DNA from: Barnesiella merdipullorum
GTDB taxonomy: Bacteria > Bacteroidota > Bacteroidia > Bacteroidales > Barnesiellaceae
NCBI GenBank assembly: GCA_019116365.1
Contig: DXBT01000008.1
Location: forward strand, 1-64,000
Direction of reading: 5' to 3'
DNA: 64,000 bases
The notes below the pieces were generated by a model. The model saw only the letters and a program-made list of their open reading frames with translations. It ran no database searches and had not been told where the DNA came from. The translations under genes were made by a program, and so were the position numbers. Below are positions 52,531 to 61,049 of this stretch, piece by piece; positions within the stretch are counted from its first letter, which is position 1, and each line of letters starts with the position of its first letter.

Positions 52531-53357
52531 ATCGACAACTCCTTTAACAATTGCGCTGCCGTAACGCGCGTATATCTTGACAAATCGGGTTTCTCCAGAC
52601 TCAGGTTCCCGTTCCAGGCTACCGACGAGGCATCATAGTGCAGATTGAGCGAAAGCGGCATACTCAACCCCGTGAGCGACAACTGCATGCTCGTGGGGAA
52701 ATTGTTGCTCGTGCCCTGCTTCACAAAGTCGGTATAGTGGCACACGACCGACTTGCTGCCATCGGCCGAACTCACCTTGGTCGAGAGCAACTTCGTGCCG
52801 TTCAGGTCGAACCGGTAACCAAACCGGGCATCCTGCCGCCGGGGCAACAACGACCAGCGCGACGACCCCGACTCGACTACTTCGAAATCGGCTATGCCAT
52901 ACTCGGCCGACGGGTTGTTCAAGAGAAAGATACGCCCCAGCAAGGCATCCTGCACCGTGGGCAGTGCAATGGTTTGGGAGAGCCGCTCGCCAATCGACGA
53001 GAGCGACTCGGCCATGTAGCGGCGCTGCATCTTATCAATCAAGAAGAGGCTGTCGCGCGTCATGTAGAGACGGGCCACCTCGATACCCAGGAATATGCGT
53101 ACCGAGATTTGCAACGACTCGCCGCGCACCATGCGCACCTGGGTATTGGCACTCATCGAACCGCCCTTGCCCAAAGCTATATCGGCCGACCCCTTCGACG
53201 AGAAGGTCGTCCATTGGGGATACGATGCCACAAGATTTTCGAAATCATTCCGCACCTCCTGCGACACCGGCTGCGTGGTAGCCAGTTCCTTTCCCCCTTT
53301 ACAACCGGCCAATATTGACAACAGCACGATACCGAGTGCTATATAGATCTGTTTCAT
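52527..53357 (-). CDS. DUF4292 lipoprotein
   Basis: A 276-residue protein with a lipoprotein signal (ALGIVLLSILAGC). The pattern FSSKGSADIALGKGGSMSAN, then RGESLQISVRIFLGIEVARL, then YMTRDSLFLIDKMQRRYMAE is typical of DUF4292, a Bacteroidota family with an expected all-beta half-barrel resembling LolA/LolB. That likeness is from recall of the family and the alternation of strands here, not from a model. It overlaps both neighbours by ATGA: TPR gene upstream, EnvC downstream. Confidence 0.88.
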   Translation of the reverse strand: MKQIYIALGIVLLSILAGCKGGKELATTQPVSQEVRNDFENLVASYPQWTTFSSKGSADIALGKGGSMSANTQVRMVRGESLQISVRIFLGIEVARLYMTRDSLFLIDKMQRRYMAESLSSIGERLSQTIALPTVQDALLGRIFLLNNPSAEYGIADFEVVESGSSRWSLLPRRQDARFGYRFDLNGTKLLSTKVSSADGSKSVVCHYTDFVKQGTSNNFPTSMQLSLTGLSMPLSLNLHYDASSVAWNGNLSLEKPDLSRYTRVTAAQLLKELSI

Positions 53358-55087
53358 TGCTCAATATATTTCTTTTGCTTGATTTTCTCTTTCAACACAT
53401 CGGCCGACTCGCTCCCCAAATCGAGTGCCTTTTGCCAGTACTCTACCGCCTCATCGACCTCACCCAGCATATAGAGTATGTCGCCATAGTGCTCAAACAG
53501 TTCGGCACTGGGCTCGGGACTCTTGTCGATGGCATTCTTCATGTAGAGGCGCGCCAGCGAATAGTCGCCCTTCTTGAAGAAAATCCAGGCATAGGTATCG
53601 AGATAGGTAGCGTTGTCGGGCTCGGCCTTCACCGTCTGGGCACTCATGCGCTCGGCCTTGTCGAGGTCGCTCCCGTCGAGCGCCAGGAAGTAACTGTAAT
53701 TGTTGAGTACCGGTATGTTCGAGGCGTTGTACGACAGCGCCAGGTCATACATTTCATAGGCTTTCTCGCGGTTGCCCGACGAGTGATAGACATCGCCCAT
53801 CTGCCCATAGAAGAACGACTTCGTGCCATTGTCGCCCTCATCGACATAGGTGAGCCCCGTCTCGAGCATCTCGAGGGCCTCGGCATAGCTCTTGGTTTGC
53901 GCACTGGCCACCGCCACATACATGTAGATATCCTTTTGGTCGGGCACATACTGTATGGCTCGCTTGCCCACCCGTATCACATCGGGGTACTTCTCCTGAT
54001 AAAGATAGAGCCCTATCAGTTGCAGCCAGTTGTCGGGATTGGTGGGATCCAGATCGGTGGCAATGGCATACTGCTCCTCGGCCCGTGAGAACTCCTTGCG
54101 GCTCGACAGATACATGCCGTAAAGGCTGTGCACTGGCTCCTCCTGCGGATACTGCTCGAGCATCTCGACAAAGAGCGAATCGACCCGGTTCAGCTCCTTG
54201 TTCTTCTTCATGAGATCCACGATATAGGTTCTGAAGATATTCAATTTCGTATCTACATCGACATGACGGTTCAACAGGGCGTTGCGTATTTCGTTGTTGT
54301 AGGCGATGGAGTCGCCCTTCTTCTCGTAATAGCCGGCCTTCGAGAGATAGACATACCCGTTTTCGGGCTCCAGCGACAGGGCCCGGTCATACATCGACAA
54401 GGCCGCCGAGTCGCGCCCGGCCTCCAAATAGATATCGCCCAGCAGCCGCATGTAGTCGGTATTCTGTGGGAAGGTGTGCTGCAACTTCTCGGCTTCGGAA
54501 ACCATGGCCTCCTTGTCGCCCATGTACCCGTAGAGCCTCAACTTCTCGATGGTGATGGGCTCCATCATACCCATCGACGATTCCAGGCTGTCGTAGCAGG
54601 CAATGGCCGACTTCAAGTCGCCCTTGGCCGTATAGGCTTCGGCTAGGGCCGAGTTGATTTCGCCCTTGTCGGGGTTCTTCTTGAGCAGTCGCGACCATAT
54701 CCTTATCGCCTCGTCGTGCTGCCCGCTCCGTTGCGAGAAGTTGGCATACACCACGTTGTACCAATAGTTGTCGGGATACTCCTCGGCCGCATAGCGCAAA
54801 TCGTTACGCGCCTGATCATAGAGGCCCAGTTGCAGGTAATAGGGAGCCAGAAAGAAACGGGCGGCAGCACTGGTCGTATCTATTTCGGCAGCCCGACTCA
54901 TGAGGTCGAAGGCGGCATCGTTGTGGCCAAGAGCCTTTTGCCGCTCGGCTTCCAAATAGAAATATTCAAACTTCTGGCGCTCGCCGGCCGAGAGCTCGTC
55001 GGCGACTGTACTCCTGTGCACGGCACATCCGCTCAAGGCGACACACCCTGCCAGGCACAACAGCCCTATGTATCGGTATTTTTTCAT
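53354..55087 (-). CDS. TPR-repeat lipoprotein
   Basis: A 577-residue protein from ATG 55087 (MKKYRYIGLLCLAGCVALSG); the lipobox is LSGC, Cys21. An upstream in-frame ATG at 55102 would spoil the signal. At least ten tetratricopeptide repeats are visible from ~45 to the end, e.g. NYWYNVVYANFSQRSGQHDE, DYMRLLGDIYLEAGRDSAAL, AELFEHYGDILYMLGEVDEA. It likely scaffolds envelope assembly proteins. It is 34 nt after dut and overlaps the DUF4292 gene by ATGA. Confidence 0.9.
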   Translation of the reverse strand: MKKYRYIGLLCLAGCVALSGCAVHRSTVADELSAGERQKFEYFYLEAERQKALGHNDAAFDLMSRAAEIDTTSAAARFFLAPYYLQLGLYDQARNDLRYAAEEYPDNYWYNVVYANFSQRSGQHDEAIRIWSRLLKKNPDKGEINSALAEAYTAKGDLKSAIACYDSLESSMGMMEPITIEKLRLYGYMGDKEAMVSEAEKLQHTFPQNTDYMRLLGDIYLEAGRDSAALSMYDRALSLEPENGYVYLSKAGYYEKKGDSIAYNNEIRNALLNRHVDVDTKLNIFRTYIVDLMKKNKELNRVDSLFVEMLEQYPQEEPVHSLYGMYLSSRKEFSRAEEQYAIATDLDPTNPDNWLQLIGLYLYQEKYPDVIRVGKRAIQYVPDQKDIYMYVAVASAQTKSYAEALEMLETGLTYVDEGDNGTKSFFYGQMGDVYHSSGNREKAYEMYDLALSYNASNIPVLNNYSYFLALDGSDLDKAERMSAQTVKAEPDNATYLDTYAWIFFKKGDYSLARLYMKNAIDKSPEPSAELFEHYGDILYMLGEVDEAVEYWQKALDLGSESADVLKEKIKQKKYIEQ

Positions 55088-55121
55088 GCTTATCCCCATC
55101 ATATTCGTTTCACGAGGCTTC

Positions 55122-55562
55122 TCATTTTACACCCGTATGACCAAATCCGCCGGCACCGCGCTCGGTCTCGTCGAGCGACTCGACCTCGTCCCACTCGACC
55201 CGACAATACTCCTTGACCACCATCTGGCAGATGCGTTCACCATCTTCAATGGTAAAAGGCTTGTCCGAAACGTTGAGTACGATAATGCCCACCTCGCCCC
55301 GATAGTCGGCATCGATGGTTCCCGGCGTGTTGGGTATGGTGATGCCATGCTTCAGGGCCAAACCGCTACGCGGCCGTATCTGTGCCTCATACCCCTCGGG
55401 CAGGGCAATATAGAGACCGGTGGGAATGAGTTTGCGCTCGAGAGGAGCCAGTGTTACCGGCTCCGACAGATTGGCGCGGATATCCATACCGGCCGAAAAC
55501 AGCGTACTATAGGAGGGTAGCGCGTGATGCGACTTGTTGACTATCTTGACAGAAACCTTCAT
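55122..55562 (-). CDS. dut: dUTP diphosphatase
   Basis: A 146-residue trimeric dUTPase from ATG 55562 (MKVSVKIVNKSHHALPSYST). The five motifs are present: AGMDIRANL, RPRSGLALK, GTIDADYRGEVGIIVLN, GERICQMVV and RGAGGFGHTG. It hydrolyses dUTP to dUMP, limiting uracil in DNA and supplying dTMP synthesis. It heads an operon of envelope genes and is head to head with dgt. Confidence 0.96.
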   Translation of the reverse strand: MKVSVKIVNKSHHALPSYSTLFSAGMDIRANLSEPVTLAPLERKLIPTGLYIALPEGYEAQIRPRSGLALKHGITIPNTPGTIDADYRGEVGIIVLNVSDKPFTIEDGERICQMVVKEYCRVEWDEVESLDETERGAGGFGHTGVK

Positions 55563-55726
55563 CGGGTTATAGTTTTTATAAAGACTACTTATTTTCACTC
55601 TTTTAATCTGCGAAAATAACGAAATCCTATCAAAAAAGCACCCTATTTTTTATATTTTAATGCGATACCCCGGCAAACGGTGCCGAGGTTTTTGTGGCTT
55701 GGCAATATTTTATCTCTCTTTTTTAC

Positions 55727-55734
55727 TACATTTG
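55727..55734 (+). promoter_or_regulatory. -7 box upstream of dgt
   Basis: TACATTTG matches TAnnTTTG, 22 nt before the dgt ATG. The nearest upstream TTTG (55691-55694) is too far, at 32 nt, so the -33 element is unclear. Confidence 0.55.
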
Positions 55735-55756
55735 CACAGATTGTTGACAAGAAATC

Positions 55757-57121
55757 ATGAACATGCAAGCCAAGGATATCCCCACCCAGATGCACTGGGA
55801 CCGACTCATTACCTCCAAGCGCTTCGGCATGGAGAAATACCACGACGACCGGCACCACACCCGCACCGATTTCCAGCGCGACTACGACCGGCTGGTCTTC
55901 TCGGCGCCTTTCCGCCGCCTGCAGAACAAGACGCAGGTATTCCCGCTGCCGGGCAGTATATTTGTGCATAACCGGCTCACCCACAGCCTCGAGGTATCGT
56001 GTGTAGGTCGTTCGCTGGGCAATAACGTGTCGTCCACGCTCTCCGAGAAATACCGCAACGAACCCTGGTGCCACAAGCTCTATCACCTGGGGGCCATCAC
56101 CTCGGCGGCCTGTCTGGCTCACGACCTGGGCAATCCGCCCTTCGGTCACTCGGGCGAGCGTGCTATCGCCACCTACTTCTCCGAGGGGAACGGACAGGTG
56201 CTGAAGCAGGAGCTGAAAAACGAACACCACTGGCAAGACTTCACCCACTTCGAGGGAAACGCCAACGCCTTCCGCCTGCTCACCCACCAGTTTCACGGGC
56301 GACGTCCCGGCGGCTTTGCCCTCACCTACTCGACTCTCGCCTCGATTGTCAAGTATCCCTACTCGTCCATCCAATCGACCAAACGGGGCAAATCGGGATT
56401 CTTCACCTCCGAGAAGGAGGATTTCCTGCGCATCGCCAACGACCTGGGCATGCTCCCCGAAGGCGACAGCGGCGAGCGGTATCACCGTCACCCGCTGGTC
56501 TATCTGGTCGAAGCAGCCGACGATATCTGCTACCAGATCATGGACATCGAGGATGCCCACAAACTGAAGATTCTCACCACCGAAACGGTCAAAGGTCTCT
56601 TCCTCGACTTCTTCGACGAGAAGCGCCAACAGCATATTCTCGACGTACTCAAGGTGGTTACCGACCTCAACGAGCAAATCGTTTACCTGCGCTCCTGCGT
56701 CATCGGTACCCTCATCGACGAGTGCTCGGCCCTCTTCTGCCGCGAAGAGCAGGCCTTGCTCAAAGGGCGCTTTACCGGGGCTCTGGTCGATCACATCTCC
56801 GACCGCCCCTGCCAGGCCTATCGCAACTGCGCCGCCACCGCCCTGGAGAAAATCTACAAGTCGTCCGACGTACTCGACATCGAGCTGGCCGGTAACCGCA
56901 TCATCTCGGTACTCCTCGACAAGTTTCTCGACGCCGTGCGTTTCCCCGACAAAGCCTACTCGCGGCTGCTGCTCAACAAGGTTCCCGAGCAATACGAGAT
57001 GCATGCTCCCACGCTCTACGGGAAAGTACAGGCTGTCATCGACTACATATCGGGCATGACCGACGTCTATGCCCTCGACCTCTATCGCAAAATCAACGGC
57101 ATGAGCCTTCCTTCGCTCTAA
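55757..57121 (+). CDS. dgt: dGTP triphosphohydrolase (HD domain)
   Basis: A 454-residue dNTPase. FSAPFRRLQNKTQVFPLPGS and VHNRLTHSLEVSCVGRSLG lead into the HD metal site (His in RLTHS; His-Asp in CLAHDLGNPPFGHSGE). The C-terminal half (YCQ-like LVEAADDICYQIMDIEDAHK) completes the fold. It hydrolyses dGTP to deoxyguanosine and triphosphate. It is divergent from dut across a 194-nt gap; the next gene follows by 14 nt. Confidence 0.93.
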   Translation: MNMQAKDIPTQMHWDRLITSKRFGMEKYHDDRHHTRTDFQRDYDRLVFSAPFRRLQNKTQVFPLPGSIFVHNRLTHSLEVSCVGRSLGNNVSSTLSEKYRNEPWCHKLYHLGAITSAACLAHDLGNPPFGHSGERAIATYFSEGNGQVLKQELKNEHHWQDFTHFEGNANAFRLLTHQFHGRRPGGFALTYSTLASIVKYPYSSIQSTKRGKSGFFTSEKEDFLRIANDLGMLPEGDSGERYHRHPLVYLVEAADDICYQIMDIEDAHKLKILTTETVKGLFLDFFDEKRQQHILDVLKVVTDLNEQIVYLRSCVIGTLIDECSALFCREEQALLKGRFTGALVDHISDRPCQAYRNCAATALEKIYKSSDVLDIELAGNRIISVLLDKFLDAVRFPDKAYSRLLLNKVPEQYEMHAPTLYGKVQAVIDYISGMTDVYALDLYRKINGMSLPSL

Positions 57122-57135
57122 ACACGAATATCCTC

Positions 57136-58371
57136 ATGAAAAAAACCTGCACCCTGCTCCTGATTCTGCTCTGCATCCCCCTGCTGTGGGCTGCCGAATA
57201 CACGGTCGATCAAGTGCCCAACGTACACCAGACCGACGGCCGACGCTTTGTGAGCAACCCCGACGGGATACTCTCGCCCGAAACCGTGAGCCGCATAGAC
57301 TCAATGCTCCTCGGCCTGCAAGAGGCCAACACCTCGGAGGTCGCCGTCGTGGCCCTGCAATCGATCGGCAACAACGATATAGACCTCTTTGCCACCGACC
57401 TCTTCACCCGGTGGGGCATAGGCAAACAAAACGACAACGGCCTGCTCGTGCTGCTCGTGCTCGACCAGCGCCGCATCACCTTCCGCACCGGTTACGGCAT
57501 GGAGGGGCTCCTGCCCGATGCCATCTGCAAACGCATACAGACGCAATACATCCTGCCCCGCTTCAAAGAGGGGAATTACGACCAGGGTATGCTCGACGGC
57601 ATAGCCACGATTACCCGCATAATCACTACCCCCGAAGCAATCGAGGAGCTCACCGCTCCACCGGTCAAGGGCCTGGAAATCGACTGGGGCAAGATATTCA
57701 ACGGCTACCTCACTGTCTCGCTCGTCGTCTCGCACATCCTGCTCTTCGCCATGCTGTGGACAGTGGCCCGCTATGCCCGCAAAGGTCCCTATGAACAATA
57801 CAAGCGGCTGACGGCCTTCCGCCCCTTCCTGCTTGTCGGCAGCTTTATCTTTCCCTTTTTCGTGTGGCTGCTCTACGGCGGGCTGAGCCGCCGGCTCAAA
57901 CGACTGCGCAACAAACCCCGCAAGTGCGAATCGTGTGGCAGCCCCATGCGCAAACTGAACGAAGAGGAAGACAACCTCTACCTCACTCCGCAAGAAAATA
58001 CCGAGGAGAGTCTCAACTCTGTCGATTACGACGTGTGGCTCTGCGACCACTGCGGCAACACCCTCATATACCCCTACGAAAACCAGTTCACCCAATATCA
58101 GCGATGCCCCTACTGCCACAGCCGGGCCTATAGCTTCGACGGCGATTACATCTTGCGCAGGGCCACCACCATGAGCACCGGATTGGGCGAAAAGCGCTAC
58201 AGCTGTGCCCACTGCCACAAGATAGACCACAAAACATACACGATTCCCGTTATCGTGGCTGCCACCCTCATAGGAGGGTCGGGCCGTGGAGGTGGATTCG
58301 GCGGAGGTGGATTCAGTGGCGGGTTTGGCGGAGGTGCCACCGGAGGCGGAGGCGCCTCGTCGGGCTGGTAA
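57136..58371 (+). CDS. TPM-domain membrane protein with zinc-ribbon cysteines
   Basis: A 411-residue protein. Signal peptide (LLLILLCIPLLWAAEY); a TPM domain (~25-165) with FVSNPDGILSPETVSRIDSM, GIGKQNDNGLLVLLVLDQRR and FRTGYGMEGLLPDAICKRI. Two membrane segments follow (~188-215 and ~232-250), then cysteine pairs CESCG, CDHCG, CPYCH and CAHCH that could bind two zincs, and a Gly-rich tail (GGGFGGGGFSGGFGGGATGG). It resembles YgcG-type proteins, whose role is unclear; here the domain would face the periplasm and the zinc ribbon the cytoplasm, by inference. It follows dgt by 14 nt. Confidence 0.83.
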   Translation: MKKTCTLLLILLCIPLLWAAEYTVDQVPNVHQTDGRRFVSNPDGILSPETVSRIDSMLLGLQEANTSEVAVVALQSIGNNDIDLFATDLFTRWGIGKQNDNGLLVLLVLDQRRITFRTGYGMEGLLPDAICKRIQTQYILPRFKEGNYDQGMLDGIATITRIITTPEAIEELTAPPVKGLEIDWGKIFNGYLTVSLVVSHILLFAMLWTVARYARKGPYEQYKRLTAFRPFLLVGSFIFPFFVWLLYGGLSRRLKRLRNKPRKCESCGSPMRKLNEEEDNLYLTPQENTEESLNSVDYDVWLCDHCGNTLIYPYENQFTQYQRCPYCHSRAYSFDGDYILRRATTMSTGLGEKRYSCAHCHKIDHKTYTIPVIVAATLIGGSGRGGGFGGGGFSGGFGGGATGGGGASSGW

Positions 58372-58428
58372 TGTTCTGCCGTCATCGCACACTCCTTTCG
58401 ACAAACATCACTCACACAAACAGATACC

Positions 58429-60933
58429 ATGAATATGAAGAAATCGCAACTCTTGCTCTTGGCCCCGGTCCTCGTCACACTGGCGGCCTGCCAGACGACA
58501 ACCCCAAGCCCCGTGTCCTTGCGATGGGAGATGGGCAAGAATCAAGTCGAGGCCGGCTTCTACGGAAGCACGTTTACCCTGGTCAACACCTCGGACAAAC
58601 CTCTCGAGACCGGGTGGGAAATCTACTATACCCAACTCGCACCCCGCCAGGTAAAGAACTACGCAAACTCACCGGTGACTATCGAGATGGTCAATCCCGG
58701 ATACTACCGCATGACCCCCTCCGAATCGTGGCAACCGCTGGCCCCCGGCGACTCCATCGCCATACCCTATCTGAACCGGGGTATCCTCACCCAGACCCAA
58801 TTCACCCCCAAGTCGCCCTTCTTCGTGCAAAACGACAACAAGCCGGTCGATATTCCCTTCGCCATCGCCCCCTTCACCCGCGAAGAGCAGTGGACCGTAG
58901 CCGGACTAATAACTCCTCCCTACCCCGACGGCGAGTATTGTTACACCCAGAACGAAGCACTTCAAACCGACTACACTCCACAGTCCTACGACATGCTGCC
59001 CTCGCTCAAAAAGGCGACTCCCCGACCGGGAGTATCGGTCATCTCCGAGAATATTTCGCTCAGTGTCGAGGAGGGATTTGCCGGTGAAGCCCGTCTGCTG
59101 ATACAGGAACTGGAAAAGATAGGTTACCACGTCACCGACAACGGGCAGACCGTCATCGCCCTTTGCAGTTTCACCAAGAACTCGCCCGTCCAGAACGACG
59201 AGCACTACCGGCTGGATATCCGCGACAACTACATCACCATCAGCGGAGCGACTTCACACGCTATCTTCAACGGCACTCAAACGCTGCTTTCGCTGCTGAA
59301 ACGCCAGCAGATTCCGGCCCGACTCGACAATGTGGCCATCGACGACTATCCCGACCTGCCCTACCGCGGCATGATGCTCGATGTAGCCCGCAACTTCACC
59401 CGCAAGGCCGACCTCTTCAAACTGCTCGACCTGCTGGCCTCGTACAAAATCAACGTTTTCCACTTCCACTTCAGCGACGACGAAGCCTGGCGTCTCGAGA
59501 TTCCCGGTCTCGAAGAGCTCACCTCGGTAGGTTCGCGCCGGGGATTCACCCGCGACGAGAGCCAATGCCTCTACCCCAACTACTACGGAGGCTGGAATCC
59601 CAACGACACCACCGCCACGGCCAACGGATACTACACCCGACAAGACTTTATCGAGCTTTTGCAATATGCCGCCCAGCGTCATATCACCGTCATCCCCGAG
59701 ATTGAATCGCCGGGCCATGCCCGGGCTGCCCTCGTAGCCATGAAGGCTCGGTACAACAAATTGAAAGACAGCGATATGGAGAAGGCCCGCGAATACCTGC
59801 TCTCCGAGACAAACGATACTTCGAAATATGTTTCGGCCCAAGCCTATACCGACAATATCATGAACGTCTCGCTCCCCTCGGTCTATCGCTTCATGGAGAA
59901 GGTGAGCGACGAAATCATTGCCATGTACCGCGAGGCCGATGTGCCGCTGGAGGCCATTCACATCGGTGGCGACGAAGTGCCCCACGGATCGTGGGAAGGG
60001 TCGCCCAGCTGCCAACAGTTCATGAAAGAACAGGGCATGACCCACCCGCACCAACTGGCCGAATATTTCCTCGACAAGGTATCGGCCATGCTGGCCCAAA
60101 AGGGGGTCAAGGTATCGGGCTGGCAAGAGGTGGCTCTCAACCACTCGCCCGAGTTGAATGCCCGCCTGGCTCCCCGCTTCGACGGCGTCTATTGCTGGCA
60201 CACCATAGGCCACGACAACGAGGTGCCCTACACGGCAGCCAATGCAGGGTATGGCGTAGTCCTCTGTAACGTAAACAACTTCTACCTCGACCTGGCCTAC
60301 AATCCCCACAAAGACGAACCGGGCCTCACGTGGGGTGGCTACGTCGATCAATTTGCCTCGTTCAACATGCTCCCCTACAACATCTATGTTTCGAGCCCAA
60401 CAACCCTGGACGGCCGCCCGAACGACCTCAAGAAAGCCTCACAGGGCAAGACGCAACTCACCGAGCAGGGACGCCCGCGCATCAAGGGCATACAGGCGCA
60501 ACTCTTCTCCGAGACGCTCGGCAGTTTCGACATGGTGGAGTACTATACCTTCCCCAAGATCTTCGGTCTTGTTGAGCGCGGCTGGAATGCTTTCCCCGAG
60601 TGGTCGCCCACACCGGCCGACGACAAACAGGCCCTCTACGAAAAGGCCCGCACAATTTACAACACCAAAATCACAGCCATCGAGATGCCTCGTCTGGCTC
60701 ACGAAGGGGTCAACTTCCGCCTGCCTCAGCCCGGCATCCGCATCGTCGAGGGCAAGCTCTATGCCAACTCGCCCATTGCCCAAGCCGAGATACGCTATAC
60801 CACCGACGGCAGCGAACCTACGGCCCAATCGGCTCTGTGGACAGCGACCATCGATTGCCAGACTCAAGTGGTCAAAGCCCGTCTCTTCTATCTGGGTAAG
60901 GAGAGCCTCACCACCGAATATCGCAACGACTGA
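58429..60933 (+). CDS. GH20 beta-N-acetylhexosaminidase lipoprotein
   Basis: An 834-residue (832 from the second ATG at 58435) protein with a lipoprotein signal (LLLLAPVLVTLAAC). After an N-terminal domain comes the (beta/alpha)8 catalytic region: PYRGMMLDVARNFTRKADLF, NVFHFHFSDDEAWRLEIPGL, IPEIESPGHARA, the catalytic Asp-Glu in IHIGGDEVPHGSWEGSP, and LFSETLGSFDMVEYYTFPKI. A C-terminal beta-sandwich closes the protein. It would release terminal GlcNAc/GalNAc from host or wall glycans at the cell surface or periplasm. It is 57 nt after the TPM gene and ends before a terminator. Confidence 0.94.
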   Translation: MNMKKSQLLLLAPVLVTLAACQTTTPSPVSLRWEMGKNQVEAGFYGSTFTLVNTSDKPLETGWEIYYTQLAPRQVKNYANSPVTIEMVNPGYYRMTPSESWQPLAPGDSIAIPYLNRGILTQTQFTPKSPFFVQNDNKPVDIPFAIAPFTREEQWTVAGLITPPYPDGEYCYTQNEALQTDYTPQSYDMLPSLKKATPRPGVSVISENISLSVEEGFAGEARLLIQELEKIGYHVTDNGQTVIALCSFTKNSPVQNDEHYRLDIRDNYITISGATSHAIFNGTQTLLSLLKRQQIPARLDNVAIDDYPDLPYRGMMLDVARNFTRKADLFKLLDLLASYKINVFHFHFSDDEAWRLEIPGLEELTSVGSRRGFTRDESQCLYPNYYGGWNPNDTTATANGYYTRQDFIELLQYAAQRHITVIPEIESPGHARAALVAMKARYNKLKDSDMEKAREYLLSETNDTSKYVSAQAYTDNIMNVSLPSVYRFMEKVSDEIIAMYREADVPLEAIHIGGDEVPHGSWEGSPSCQQFMKEQGMTHPHQLAEYFLDKVSAMLAQKGVKVSGWQEVALNHSPELNARLAPRFDGVYCWHTIGHDNEVPYTAANAGYGVVLCNVNNFYLDLAYNPHKDEPGLTWGGYVDQFASFNMLPYNIYVSSPTTLDGRPNDLKKASQGKTQLTEQGRPRIKGIQAQLFSETLGSFDMVEYYTFPKIFGLVERGWNAFPEWSPTPADDKQALYEKARTIYNTKITAIEMPRLAHEGVNFRLPQPGIRIVEGKLYANSPIAQAEIRYTTDGSEPTAQSALWTATIDCQTQVVKARLFYLGKESLTTEYRND

Positions 60934-60950
60934 CCCTCGCCGAGTCCCCT

Positions 60951-60996
60951 AAAAAGACAGCCGCCTGGAATAGTCCAAGCGGCTGTCGGTCTTTTA
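60951..60996. terminator. bidirectional terminator between GH20 gene and asd
   Basis: GACAGCCGC (60956-60964) pairs with GCGGCTGTC (60979-60987); A5 precedes and TCTTTT follows. It lies 17 nt after the GH20 stop and ~60 nt after the asd stop, so it can end both convergent transcripts. Confidence 0.88.
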
Positions 60997-61049
60997 TAAA
61001 CAATACAAATTTCAATACGGGCAAAGCCCTTTCTTGAAAACTACGGGGC

